6,444 nucleotides of DNA from Hyphomonadaceae bacterium UBA1001 (GCA_002291875.1 DBAV01000273.1:1-6444), one strand, 5' to 3'; shown: positions 1-6,138, numbered from the stretch's first letter. The notes: generated by a model from the sequence alone, not told the origin. Numbers and translations are program-made.

Positions 1-403
<403 letters not shown>

Positions 404-404
404 G

Positions 405-428
405 GCGCGCCGCTCCCGGGCGGCGCGC
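405..428 (+). terminator. GC-rich hairpin directly after recA, possible terminator
   Basis: Arms GCGCGCCGC (405-413) and GCGGCGCGC (420-428) are perfect reverse complements: a 9-bp all-GC stem with a 6-nt loop, starting 2 nt after the recA stop. There is no T-run downstream, so it is not a canonical intrinsic terminator. It could protect the recA mRNA 3' end or act with Rho. Perfect short inverted repeats arise easily at this GC content, so only the position favours function. Confidence 0.4.
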
Positions 429-517
429 GCACGGTGGGGTTGCAACGAAGATCGGCGTTGCTGGCCCGGGTTGTTGTTGGCAGCATCTGCCCCGCTCCAC
501 AGCCGCGAAGGCGCGCC
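429..517. other. recA-to-operon spacer
   Basis: This spacer separates the recA 3' hairpin from the papain-like hydrolase gene. It should carry the operon promoter if the operon is not read through from recA. The best match I see is TTGCTG (458-463), 17 nt, then CAGCAT (481-486), which is only a weak sigma-70-like pair. A TTG triplet repeat sits at 471-479. The hydrolase frame is open upstream to a GTG at 434, but that extension shows no family similarity. GAAGG (506-510) is the likely ribosome binding site for the ATG at 518. Confidence 0.3.
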
Positions 518-1264
518 ATGTCAGCCAGCACCGGGCGAACCGGCCCACAGCATCACATCACCCCGCGCGGCGTCGCGCTCCCGGGCAGCGAGCACAGGCG
601 CGCGCGGCTTCACGCGGGGGACATCCTGCTGAAGAAGGCGGACGGGTCGCTGACCAGCCTCGTCATCCGCCTCGGCCAGCTCGTGAACCGCGGCGACAGC
701 ACGACGGTCCATGCCGGCATCGCCGAGGCGTCGAACCACATGTTCGAGATGCAGGGGCAGGGGCTGTTCCGCTCCAACTTCCTCAAGGACCGGACGGCTT
801 ATTCCTACCTCGTCTATCACTGCACGCTGAAGGGGTGGCGCCGGGCGGCGCGCGACGTGGCGCGGGCCATCTACAAGAACGCGGGCTACGGCACCGACCG
901 GTACCGGCACAAGGGGACGACCGCGACCGTCAGCTACAGCATGGGCCAGGCCGTCCAATCGCTCGGCATCGCCCATTCCGGCTACCCGACCAACACGCTG
1001 CTCAAGCGGCAGTACGAAGCCTACATGCAGGGCGGAAGCAGCGTGATGTGCTCGGCCTTCGTGGTCTTCTGCTATCAACACGCGGCGATGGACAGCGAAT
1101 ACCTGCTGATTTCGCAGCGGATTTTCAACAAGTGCTTCGCGGACTACAACCCGTCCTACCTTGAGCTGTCGCTCGGCAATGGCAACACGGTGTTCCGGCT
1201 CACCGGAACGATCGCGAACCTGTCCGGCGGGGTGGAATTGCCAGGTGACTCCCACGACGACTGA
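518..1264 (+). CDS. Permuted papain-like (NlpC/P60 superfamily, YiiX/C92-type) cysteine hydrolase
   Basis: A 248-residue protein with the layout of circularly permuted NlpC/P60 or papain-like amidases. An N-terminal GDILL strand (residues 34-38) precedes a helix and then VHAGIAE (64-70) with candidate catalytic His65. The acidic Glu77 follows in FEMQGQG, and the candidate nucleophile Cys178 comes late in SSVMCSAFVVFCYQ. This His-Glu-then-Cys order is typical of YiiX/YaeF-type (peptidase C92) and LRAT-like proteins, which cleave amide or thioester bonds in peptides or lipids; the substrate here is unknown. I see no signal peptide or membrane segment, so it is probably cytoplasmic. I chose ATG 518 because GAAGG lies 7 nt upstream; a GTG at 434 would add 28 unremarkable residues. 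Its 3' end overlaps the amidase start by 20 nt, implying co-translation. By eye it uses more A/T-ending codons (about 940-1160) than its neighbours. The family call is from motif order only, without a profile search. Confidence 0.65.
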   Translation: MSASTGRTGPQHHITPRGVALPGSEHRRARLHAGDILLKKADGSLTSLVIRLGQLVNRGDSTTVHAGIAEASNHMFEMQGQGLFRSNFLKDRTAYSYLVYHCTLKGWRRAARDVARAIYKNAGYGTDRYRHKGTTATVSYSMGQAVQSLGIAHSGYPTNTLLKRQYEAYMQGGSSVMCSAFVVFCYQHAAMDSEYLLISQRIFNKCFADYNPSYLELSLGNGNTVFRLTGTIANLSGGVELPGDSHDD

Positions 1265-2423
1265 CAGCCCCTGGGTTCCCGGCCGCGCTCTCCGCATCGA
1301 GGGGCGCGCCGACGGGCCGCTCGCGGGGCTCACCTTCGCCGCGAAGGATCTGTTCGACGTGGCGGGCCAGCCCACGGGCGGCGGCAACCCGGACTGAGCG
1401 CGGCAGAACCCCATCCCCAGGCGGCACGCCTGGGCGGTGCAGACGCTGCCGGACGCGGGCTGCACGCTGGTGGGCAAGACGATCACCGATGAGGTCTCGC
1501 TCGGCATCCTGGGCGAGAACGCCTTCGAGCGCACGCCGCTGAACCCGGCCGCGCCGGGCTTCGTGCCGGGCGGTTCCTCCTCCGGCTCGGCGAGCGTGGT
1601 GGCGCAGGGGCTGTGCGACACGGCACTCGGCACGGACACGGGCGGGAGCGTGCGCGTGCCGGCGAGCTTCTGCGGGATCTTCGGCATCCGGCCCACCCAT
1701 GGGCGGCTCGACCTGACGGGGATGCTGCCGCAGGCGCCCTCCAGCGACACCACGGGCTGGTTCGCGCGCGACGGCGGGACCTTCGCGCGGGTTTCGGCGG
1801 TGCTGCTTGGGGAGGCGATCCCCGCGGCGCTGCCCGCGCGGCTGGTCATCGCGACCGACGCCTTCGGCTTTGCGGAGGCCGCGACAGCCGATGCGCTGAT
1901 GCCGATGCTGGACAGGCTGAAGCGCCTGATCCCCGACCACCGCGAGGACATGCTTGCTCCGCCCGGGCTTTCGGTCTGGGGCCGGGCGCAGCGCACGCTC
2001 CGGCCCGTCGAGGCCTGGGAGACCTTCCGCGCCTGGGTCGAACGCGACAACCCGCGCTTTGCCTTCAGCGTGGCGAAGGGGCTCGTGATGGGGGCGGCCA
2101 CGCCCGAGGCCGAGCGCGGCTGGGCCGCGCTGATGCGCCAGGAGGCGCGGGGGCGGATGCGCCATCTGCTGCCGCCGGGCACGGTGCTGGCCATGCCGAC
2201 CACGCCCTTCCCCGCGCCGCGCGCGGGGCTGGCGCTTTCGGCGCTGACGCCGATCCGTGATGCCATCCTCTGCCTCTGCGCGCAGGGTGGGCTCGCGGGG
2301 CATCCGCAGGTCAGCGTGCCGGGGGCGATGGTGGAAGGCCGGCCGGTGGGCTTGTCGCTGATCGGGGCACGGGGGGAGGATGCGGCTCTGGTCGCCACCG
2401 CCCGAGCCCTCACCGATCACTGA
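1245..2423 (+). pseudogene. AMI1-like amidase-signature amidohydrolase, interrupted by an in-frame TGA
   Basis: Amidase-signature enzymes hydrolyse C-N bonds of small amides with a Ser-cisSer-Lys triad. All parts are present in one frame: Lys34 in LTFAAKDLFD, cis-Ser111 in PGGSSSGS and nucleophile Ser135 in GTDTGGSVRVPAS, then GIFGIRPTHG and a C-terminal VSVPG...GRPVGLSLIG segment. The order and the GNPD, GENAF and TTGWFARD segments recall plant AMI1 (indole-3-acetamide hydrolase) and its bacterial relatives. Codon 51 (1395-1397) is TGA where the family has Trp (GNPDW), so translation should stop after 50 residues. No other lesion is visible across the 393 codons, close to the AMI1 length of about 425 residues. 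The start is GTG 1245, with GGTGGA 8 nt upstream, overlapping the previous gene by 20 nt. A restart near GTG 1437 would lack Lys34 and be inactive. The substrate is unknown; the AtzH-like and DUF917 neighbours suggest a ureide, biuret or hydantoin-type amide. Confidence 0.85.
1395..1397 (+). other. Premature TGA stop in the amidase (expected TGG, Trp)
   Basis: The codons around it read GGC AAC CCG GAC TGA GCG CGG CAG, that is G-N-P-D-stop-A-R-Q. Upstream and downstream halves are in the same frame, so no insertion or deletion is needed; one G-to-A change in TGG explains it. TGA is the normal stop of at least four neighbouring genes here (ends at 1264, 2834, 3924 and 5020), so a genome-wide UGA-Trp code is unlikely. 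Confidence 0.9.
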
Positions 2424-2438
2424 ATGGAAGCGCGCCTG

Positions 2439-2834
2439 ATGGACGTGAACATCCCCGAAGTGGTCGAGGAAATCCGCACCCTGTTCGAGCGCTACGAGCA
2501 GGCGCTGATCGACAAGAATGTCGAGGTGCTCGACGCGACGTTCTGGAATTCGCCGCTCACCCTCCGCGCCGCGCTGCACGAGAACGGCTACGGCTTCGAC
2601 GAGATCCACGCCCATCGCGTCCGCCGCCCGCCCGGGCCCGGCATCAAGCTGAACCGCCGAAAGCTCGTCATCACCACCTTCGGGCGCGACATGGCGACGG
2701 TTCACCTTGAGTTCGACATGCGCGGGCGCGACCAGCCCGCGCGCCAGTCGCAGACCTGGGTGCGCTTGCCCGATGTGGGCTGGAAGGTCGTGCTCGCGCA
2801 GGTGAGCGTCACCGAAGCGACCAAGGCCTACTGA
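2439..2834 (+). CDS. AtzH/HpxZ-like protein (DUF3225, SnoaL-like fold)
   Basis: A 131-residue protein matching the AtzH-like (DUF3225) family, whose members include AtzH beside the amidase AtzE in cyanuric-acid degradation and HpxZ in oxalurate catabolism. Recognisable segments are PEVVEEIRTLFERYEQAL (residues 6-23), VEVLDATFW (28-36), ENGYGFDEIHAHR (48-60), VITTFGRDMATVHLEF (77-92) and RQSQTWVRLPDVGWKVVLAQVS (102-123, near the C terminus). The fold is a cone-shaped alpha+beta NTF2/SnoaL-like barrel. The biochemical role is poorly defined; partnership with an amidase is the consistent theme. I chose ATG 2439 because GGAAG (2426-2430) lies 8 nt upstream and the protein then starts like family members (MDVNIPEV). 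ATG 2424 abuts the amidase stop and would add five residues. It is probably translationally coupled to the amidase, so the upstream nonsense codon could lower its expression. Confidence 0.88.
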   Translation: MDVNIPEVVEEIRTLFERYEQALIDKNVEVLDATFWNSPLTLRAALHENGYGFDEIHAHRVRRPPGPGIKLNRRKLVITTFGRDMATVHLEFDMRGRDQPARQSQTWVRLPDVGWKVVLAQVSVTEATKAY

Positions 2835-2835
2835 G

Positions 2836-3924
2836 ATGCCGCGCGCGCTCGGCGCGGCCGAGATGGAGATGGCGTTGGCCGGCGGCGCCGTGCTCGCGGC
2901 CGGTGGCGGCGGCTGGGCGGAGCATGGGCGCGTGCTGGGCACCGCGGCCATCCACGCGGGCCGGCCGATGCTGTTCCATCCGGACGAGCTGGCCGATGAC
3001 GCGATCATCGCGACCGCCGCGGCGATCGGCGCACCTGGCGACCAGACGGCGTGGGAAATGCACGGCGTGGACTATGTCCGTGCCGCGGAGCTGCTCCAGG
3101 CGGAGCTCGGGCAGAAGATCGCGGGCTTCATCATCGGCCAGAACGGCATGTCCTCCACGCTGAACGGCTGGCTGCCGGCGGTGATGCTGCGCGCGGCGGT
3201 GGTGGACGCGGTGGGCGACATCCGCGCGCACCCGACGGGGGACATGGGCAGCCTCGGCCTGCACGCGGACGTGACGCCGACGATCCAGAGCGTCGCCGGC
3301 GGCGACCGCGCCGAGGGCCGCTGCATCGAGATGGTGTGCCGGGGGGCGACGGCGAAGATCAGCCCCATCCTGCGCACGGCGGGGCATATGTCGGGCGGCT
3401 TCATCGCCTCCTGCCGCAACCCGGTGACGAACGGCTTCGTGAAGCGGCGCGCGGCGGTGGGGGGGATTTCCTACGCGCTCGACCTGGGGGCCGCGATCCT
3501 CGGCGCGCGGGCGAAGGGCGGGCGGGCGGTGATCGAGGCGGTCTGCGCGCACACGAAGGGGCGCATCCTCGCCGAGGGCGCGGTGCGGCGCGAGGCGATG
3601 CGCTACACCGCGCAGGCCTTCGACCTCGGGCGCTTCGGCGTGGGCGACGTGACGCTGCACCTGATGAACGAGTGGATGGCGGTGGAGGCGGGCGGCGCGC
3701 GCCTCGCCTCCTTCCCCGACGTCATCACCACGCTGGACGCGGAGACGGGCGCCCCCGTTTCGGCCGGGCGGATCGTGGAGGGGCGGCGGCTGGCGGTGCT
3801 GCACATTCCCAGCGCCGAAGTGCCGCTGGCGCCCGCGCTGCTCGACCCGAGCCTCTATCCGATGGTGGAGGAGGCGATGGGGATCGCCCTCGTGCCCTTC
3901 CTGCCGAGGCCTACTCGCTCCTGA
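2836..3924 (+). CDS. DUF917 family protein (S-methyl-thiohydantoin desulfurase family)
   Basis: A 362-residue protein of the DUF917 family, a two-domain cytoplasmic family often found beside hydantoinases and transporters; one characterised branch is named S-methyl-thiohydantoin desulfurase. The glycine-rich N-terminal signature is AGGAVLAAGGGGWAEHGRVL (residues 15-34). It is followed by HPDELADDAIIATAAAIGAP (48-67), a WLPAVMLRAAVVDAVGD segment (112-128) and the C-terminal domain with FPDVITTLDAETGAPVS (293-309) and GRRLAVLHIPS (316-326). The length is normal for the family and the frame is intact. His144 and the cysteines at 163, 168 and 193 are candidates for metal or catalytic roles, but I cannot assign them. 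The ATG lies 1 nt after the AtzH-like stop, with AAGG (2823-2826) 9 nt upstream, so it is the last gene of the operon. The stop overlaps the convergent binding-protein gene by 14 nt. The substrate is not deducible; a cyclic ureide or hydantoin is the best guess. Confidence 0.85.
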   Translation: MPRALGAAEMEMALAGGAVLAAGGGGWAEHGRVLGTAAIHAGRPMLFHPDELADDAIIATAAAIGAPGDQTAWEMHGVDYVRAAELLQAELGQKIAGFIIGQNGMSSTLNGWLPAVMLRAAVVDAVGDIRAHPTGDMGSLGLHADVTPTIQSVAGGDRAEGRCIEMVCRGATAKISPILRTAGHMSGGFIASCRNPVTNGFVKRRAAVGGISYALDLGAAILGARAKGGRAVIEAVCAHTKGRILAEGAVRREAMRYTAQAFDLGRFGVGDVTLHLMNEWMAVEAGGARLASFPDVITTLDAETGAPVSAGRIVEGRRLAVLHIPSAEVPLAPALLDPSLYPMVEEAMGIALVPFLPRPTRS

Positions 3925-4861
3925 TCCCCGCCGCCTGGGCCACCTGGCGGAAGCGCGCGATGTCACCCGCCAGCGTCTCCGCGAAGGCGGAGGCGGGGCC
4001 GGGCGCGGGGGTCGCGCCCTCGCCCTCGTAGAGGCGCGTCAATGCCGGGTCGGCCAGGGCGTCGCGCACCGCGGTGTTGAGCGTCGTCACCACCTCCGGC
4101 GCCAGGCCGCGCGGGCCCAAGATCCCCCACCAGATCGCCGCCTCGTAGTCGAGGCCCGTCGCCTCGCGCACCAGCGGTGCCACGGGGCTGCCGGGCGGCG
4201 CGCCGGGGCCGGTCCAGGCGAGGAGGCGCACGCGGTTCTCGCGCACCACGGCCGAGGCGCTGGCGACGGTCGTGATCAAGAGCTGGATGTGGCCCGCCAC
4301 CAGGTCCGTCACCGCGGGCGGCATGCCCCGATAGGGGATGTGGTTGAGGCGGATGCCGGCGGCGAGTGCCAGCATCTCCGTCACGAAATGGCCGATGCTG
4401 CCGGCGCCTGAGCTGCCATAGTCCACGCGCCCCGGGTTCTCGCGCGCGTGGGCGATGAGGGCGTTCATGTCGCGCGGCGGGAAGCCCGGGTTGGTCAGCA
4501 CGATGAAGGGCGAGCGCGCCAGAAGTGCGACGGGCGTGAAGTCCGTGAGCGCGTCATAGGGCGTGCGCTGCACCACGGCCGAGCCCGCGAAGGAGGAGGA
4601 GGTGACGAGCAGCGTGTGGCCATCGGGCGCGGACTGCGCCACCTGCGCCGCGCCGATGGCGCCCCCCGCGCCGGGGCGGTTCTCGACCACGAAGGGCTGG
4701 CCGAAGCGGGCCTGGAGCTTTTCGGCCACGGGCCGGGCCATCACGTCGTTCGAGCCGCCGGGCGGGAAGGGGACGACGATGCGCACCGGGCGCTGCGGCC
4801 AGGATTGCGCGCGCGCGAAGGCGGGGGCGAGCAGCGTGGCTGCCAGGGTGCGTCGGCGCAT
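3911..4861 (-). CDS. Bug/TctC family tripartite tricarboxylate transporter substrate-binding protein (1)
   Basis: A 316-residue periplasmic solute-binding protein of the Bug (TctC-like) family, which captures small organic anions, amino acids or amides for TctA/TctB transporters or for signalling. The N terminus MRRRTLAATLLAPAFARA is an export signal with likely cleavage after Ala18. The mature protein opens with the family hallmark WPQRPVRIVVPFPPGGSNDV (residues 21-40), then VVENRPGAGGAIGA, SAPDGHTLLV (77-86), YGSSGAGSIGHFVTEML (148-164), IPYRGMPPAVTDLVAG (175-190) and WWGILGPRGLAPEVV (244-258). The start is ATG 4861, preceded by GGAGG with an 8-nt spacer; an open extension to 4927 would put 22 extra residues before the signal peptide. 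No TctA or TctB gene is in view, as is common for orphan Bug proteins. It lies 158 nt downstream of a second Bug gene on the same strand and runs head-on into the DUF917 gene. The ligand is unknown. Confidence 0.93.
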   Translation of the reverse strand: MRRRTLAATLLAPAFARAQSWPQRPVRIVVPFPPGGSNDVMARPVAEKLQARFGQPFVVENRPGAGGAIGAAQVAQSAPDGHTLLVTSSSFAGSAVVQRTPYDALTDFTPVALLARSPFIVLTNPGFPPRDMNALIAHARENPGRVDYGSSGAGSIGHFVTEMLALAAGIRLNHIPYRGMPPAVTDLVAGHIQLLITTVASASAVVRENRVRLLAWTGPGAPPGSPVAPLVREATGLDYEAAIWWGILGPRGLAPEVVTTLNTAVRDALADPALTRLYEGEGATPAPGPASAFAETLAGDIARFRQVAQAAGIRSE

Positions 4862-4869
4862 GGGCGTTT

Positions 4870-4874
4870 CCTCC
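4870..4874 (-). promoter_or_regulatory. Strong Shine-Dalgarno GGAGG for binding protein 1
   Basis: On the minus strand GGAGG sits 8 nt before ATG 4861. It is the best ribosome binding site in the window and fixes this start over the upstream in-frame ATG at 4927. Confidence 0.85.
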
Positions 4875-4885
4875 ACGCGTATCCT

Positions 4886-4898
4886 GCGCCTTTGGCGC
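4886..4898 (-). other. Small hairpin in the leader of binding protein 1
   Basis: GCGCC and GGCGC arms (5 bp) flank an AAA loop on the minus strand, ending 11 nt upstream of the Shine-Dalgarno. It is too short to be more than a weak candidate for a leader structure. Confidence 0.3.
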
Positions 4899-4913
4899 GC
4901 TGATGTCAGGGGT

Positions 4914-4936
4914 CCGGGGAGCGACACGCTCCCCGG
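4914..4936. repeat. Perfect 10-bp inverted repeat between the two binding-protein genes
   Basis: Arms CCGGGGAGCG (4914-4923) and CGCTCCCCGG (4927-4936) pair perfectly around a 3-nt loop (ACA). On the minus strand, the direction in which both flanking genes are read, no T-run follows, so a canonical terminator is not supported. On the plus strand a weaker GGGC/GCCC hairpin (4946-4956) and TTTTT (4961-4965) lie downstream. This could be a dispersed intergenic palindrome or an mRNA processing or stability hairpin between the two genes. Confidence 0.6.
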
Positions 4937-5019
4937 CGGGGTGCGGGGCGGCGCCCAGCGTTTTTGGGAGAATGACTCACCGCTCTGGCCGCTTCGCGCC
5001 TTCGCGGATCATGCTCCGC
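4937..5019. other. Remainder of the spacer between the binding-protein genes
   Basis: No gene is supported here. The stretch contains T5 (4961-4965), a CTTCGCG direct repeat (4992-4998 and 5000-5006) and a 5-bp hairpin with arms GCGGA (5004-5008) and TCCGC (5015-5019). That hairpin immediately follows the stop of the upstream binding-protein gene on the minus strand and may weakly terminate or stabilise its transcript. Confidence 0.35.
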
Positions 5020-6006
5020 TCAGCTGGCGGTAATGCCCGCCTGCCGCGCCACCCCGCCCCAGCGCGTGGCGAAGTCCCGGATGAAGGCGGTGTAGGCCGG
5101 CCCCGTCACCGGCGGGTTGGGCGCGTAGTTGGCGAGCTGTTCGAGCCGCTGGGTCACTGCCGGCGTCGCCATCACGGCCACGGCCGCCTCGGTGAGGCGG
5201 GCCGCGATCTCGGGCGGCAGGCCGCGCGGCGCGGAAAGCCCCGCCCAGGTGGTGTTGGTCAGCTGCGCGAAGCCTTGCTCGGCGAAGGTCGGGATGTCGG
5301 GGAAGGCGGGGATGCGCGCAGGCGTGGAGAGGGCCAGAACATGCACCTGGCGGTCGCGGATCATGGCGGTGTTGGTGGTGATCGGGTCGAAGACGCTGTC
5401 GATGCGCCCGGCCAGCAGGTCCTGCAGGGCGGGGGCGCTGCCGCGGTAGGGGATGTGCTCGAGGTTGGGGATGCGCGCGAGCTGCGAGAGATACTCGCCC
5501 ATCAGATGCGTGCCGCTGCCGATGCCCGAGGAGCCGAAGCGCACCGGCTGGCGCCGGGCCAGCGCGATGTAGTCTGCGAGCGTGCGCAGCGCGCTGTCGC
5601 CCTTCACCATGAGGAGGTTGGCGCTCTCGGCCAGCAGGGCGAGGTGCGTGAAGTCCTCCACCGGGTTGTAGGGCAGGTTGGGGTAGGTGCCGGCGGCCAC
5701 GCCGAAGGGCGAGGAGTGGCTGATCACCAGCGTGTAGCCATCGGGGGCGGCCTGGGCGGCGGCCTGGGCGCCGATGGTGCCGCCCGCGCCCACGCGGTTC
5801 TCCACCACCACGGACTGGCCGATGCGCGGCGAGAGCTCGGCCGCGACGATGCGGGCCATGGTGTCGGCGAAGCCGCCGGGCGGGAAGGTGGAGAAGAGGC
5901 GGATGGGCCCGCGCGACGGCCAGGGGCCCGTTTGGGCGAAGGCGGGCGCGGCCAGCAGGGCGGGGGCGGCGAGCAGCGTGCGGCGGCGAAACATCGGGCG
6001 GTGCAT
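5020..6006 (-). CDS. Bug/TctC family tripartite tricarboxylate transporter substrate-binding protein (2)
   Basis: A 328-residue second Bug-type periplasmic binding protein. The signal peptide is MHRPMFRRRTLLAAPALLAAPAFA, with probable cleavage after Ala24 (AFA/QTG); the FRRRTLL arginine-rich n-region could also allow Tat export. Family hallmarks are WPSRGPIRLFSTFPPGGFAD (residues 29-48), VVVENRVGAGGTIGA (67-81), APDGYTLVISHSSPFG (87-102), NPVEDFTHLALLA (114-126), FGSSGIGSGTHLMGEYLSQL (157-176), HIPYRGSAPALQDLLAGRID (184-203) and WAGLSAPRGLPPEIA (254-268). Three ATGs are possible: 6012, 6006 and 5994. I chose 6006 because AGGA (6013-6016) lies 6 nt upstream; the one at 6012 abuts that motif and the one at 5994 is 12 nt from GAGG. 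The gene diverges from alaS and is followed by the first Bug gene, so the pair may share a transcript. In the binding region it differs clearly from its neighbour (STFPPGGFAD against VPFPPGGSND), suggesting different ligands. No membrane partners are in view. Confidence 0.93.
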   Translation of the reverse strand: MHRPMFRRRTLLAAPALLAAPAFAQTGPWPSRGPIRLFSTFPPGGFADTMARIVAAELSPRIGQSVVVENRVGAGGTIGAQAAAQAAPDGYTLVISHSSPFGVAAGTYPNLPYNPVEDFTHLALLAESANLLMVKGDSALRTLADYIALARRQPVRFGSSGIGSGTHLMGEYLSQLARIPNLEHIPYRGSAPALQDLLAGRIDSVFDPITTNTAMIRDRQVHVLALSTPARIPAFPDIPTFAEQGFAQLTNTTWAGLSAPRGLPPEIAARLTEAAVAVMATPAVTQRLEQLANYAPNPPVTGPAYTAFIRDFATRWGGVARQAGITAS

Positions 6007-6019
6007 CCTCATTCCTGCT

Positions 6020-6044
6020 CGCGGCCGGGGCAGCCCCGGCCGCG
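6020..6044. repeat. Perfect 11-bp-stem GC-rich palindrome upstream of binding protein 2
   Basis: Arms CGCGGCCGGGG (6020-6030) and CCCCGGCCGCG (6034-6044) are exact reverse complements with a 3-nt loop (CAG). This is the most stable hairpin in the window. It lies 14 nt upstream of the chosen start of the minus-strand binding-protein gene, hard against its ribosome binding site, so it would sit in that mRNA leader. Confidence 0.65.
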
Positions 6045-6048
6045 TGGA

Positions 6049-6117
6049 GCCACAATGTGGCGGCCCCGGCCTCGGGCACGCAATGCCCGTGCCAGGGCGG
6101 GGCTTCCCCTTGAGGGG
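6049..6117. repeat. Cluster of smaller inverted repeats between divergent genes
   Basis: There are three further palindromes. GCCACA/TGTGGC (6049-6061) is separated by one base, which is operator-like. CGGGCA/TGCCCG (6073-6089, 5-nt loop) competes with an overlapping alternative GGCACG/CGTGCC (6075-6093). CCCC/GGGG (6106-6117) has a TTGA loop. They could be a composite intergenic repeat, a leader structure for the minus-strand gene or a regulator site. Confidence 0.45.
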
Positions 6118-6138
6118 GGTGTCGCGGCGCGGTAATCC
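6110..6138 (+). promoter_or_regulatory. Candidate sigma-70-like promoter for alaS
   Basis: TTGAGG (6110-6115), 17 nt, then TAATCC (6133-6138) gives a plausible -35 with a poor -10; GGTAAT (6131-6136) is an alternative -10 at 15-nt spacing. A start near 6145 would give a leader of about 23 nt. This is the only reasonable candidate upstream of alaS, and alaS needs its own promoter because the preceding gene is divergent. Confidence 0.35.

Noticed and set aside
434..517. Upstream GTG start for the papain-like hydrolase, possibly giving a signal peptide
   Set aside because: The extra 28 residues have Arg inside a weak hydrophobic stretch and no convincing cleavage site; ATG 518 has a better-placed GAAGG.
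1395..1397. TGA as selenocysteine or reassigned Trp codon
   Set aside because: The family has Trp, not Cys or Sec, at this site; neighbouring genes use TGA as their stop; I see no convincing selenocysteine insertion element, only a small hairpin.
521..2413. Long open frame of 630 codons on the minus strand (also 1200-3008 minus)
   Set aside because: It lies antisense to the hydrolase, amidase and AtzH-like genes; its Arg/Ala/Pro/Ser-rich composition is that of a GC-rich shadow frame and no family motif is recognisable.
2809..3966. Minus-strand open frame of 385 codons opposite the DUF917 gene (and 3051-4031 plus)
   Set aside because: Low-complexity Arg/Gly/His/Ala-rich translation; the plus-strand DUF917 frame has clear family motifs.
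4904..4965. Intrinsic terminator on the plus strand (hairpins followed by T5)
   Set aside because: No plus-strand gene ends nearby; the sequence lies upstream of a minus-strand gene, and the long stem is 24 nt from the T-run.
4903..6135. Plus-strand open frame of 410 codons and the minus-strand frame 5009-6187
   Set aside because: Both are shadows of the second Bug gene, which has a signal peptide and family motifs.
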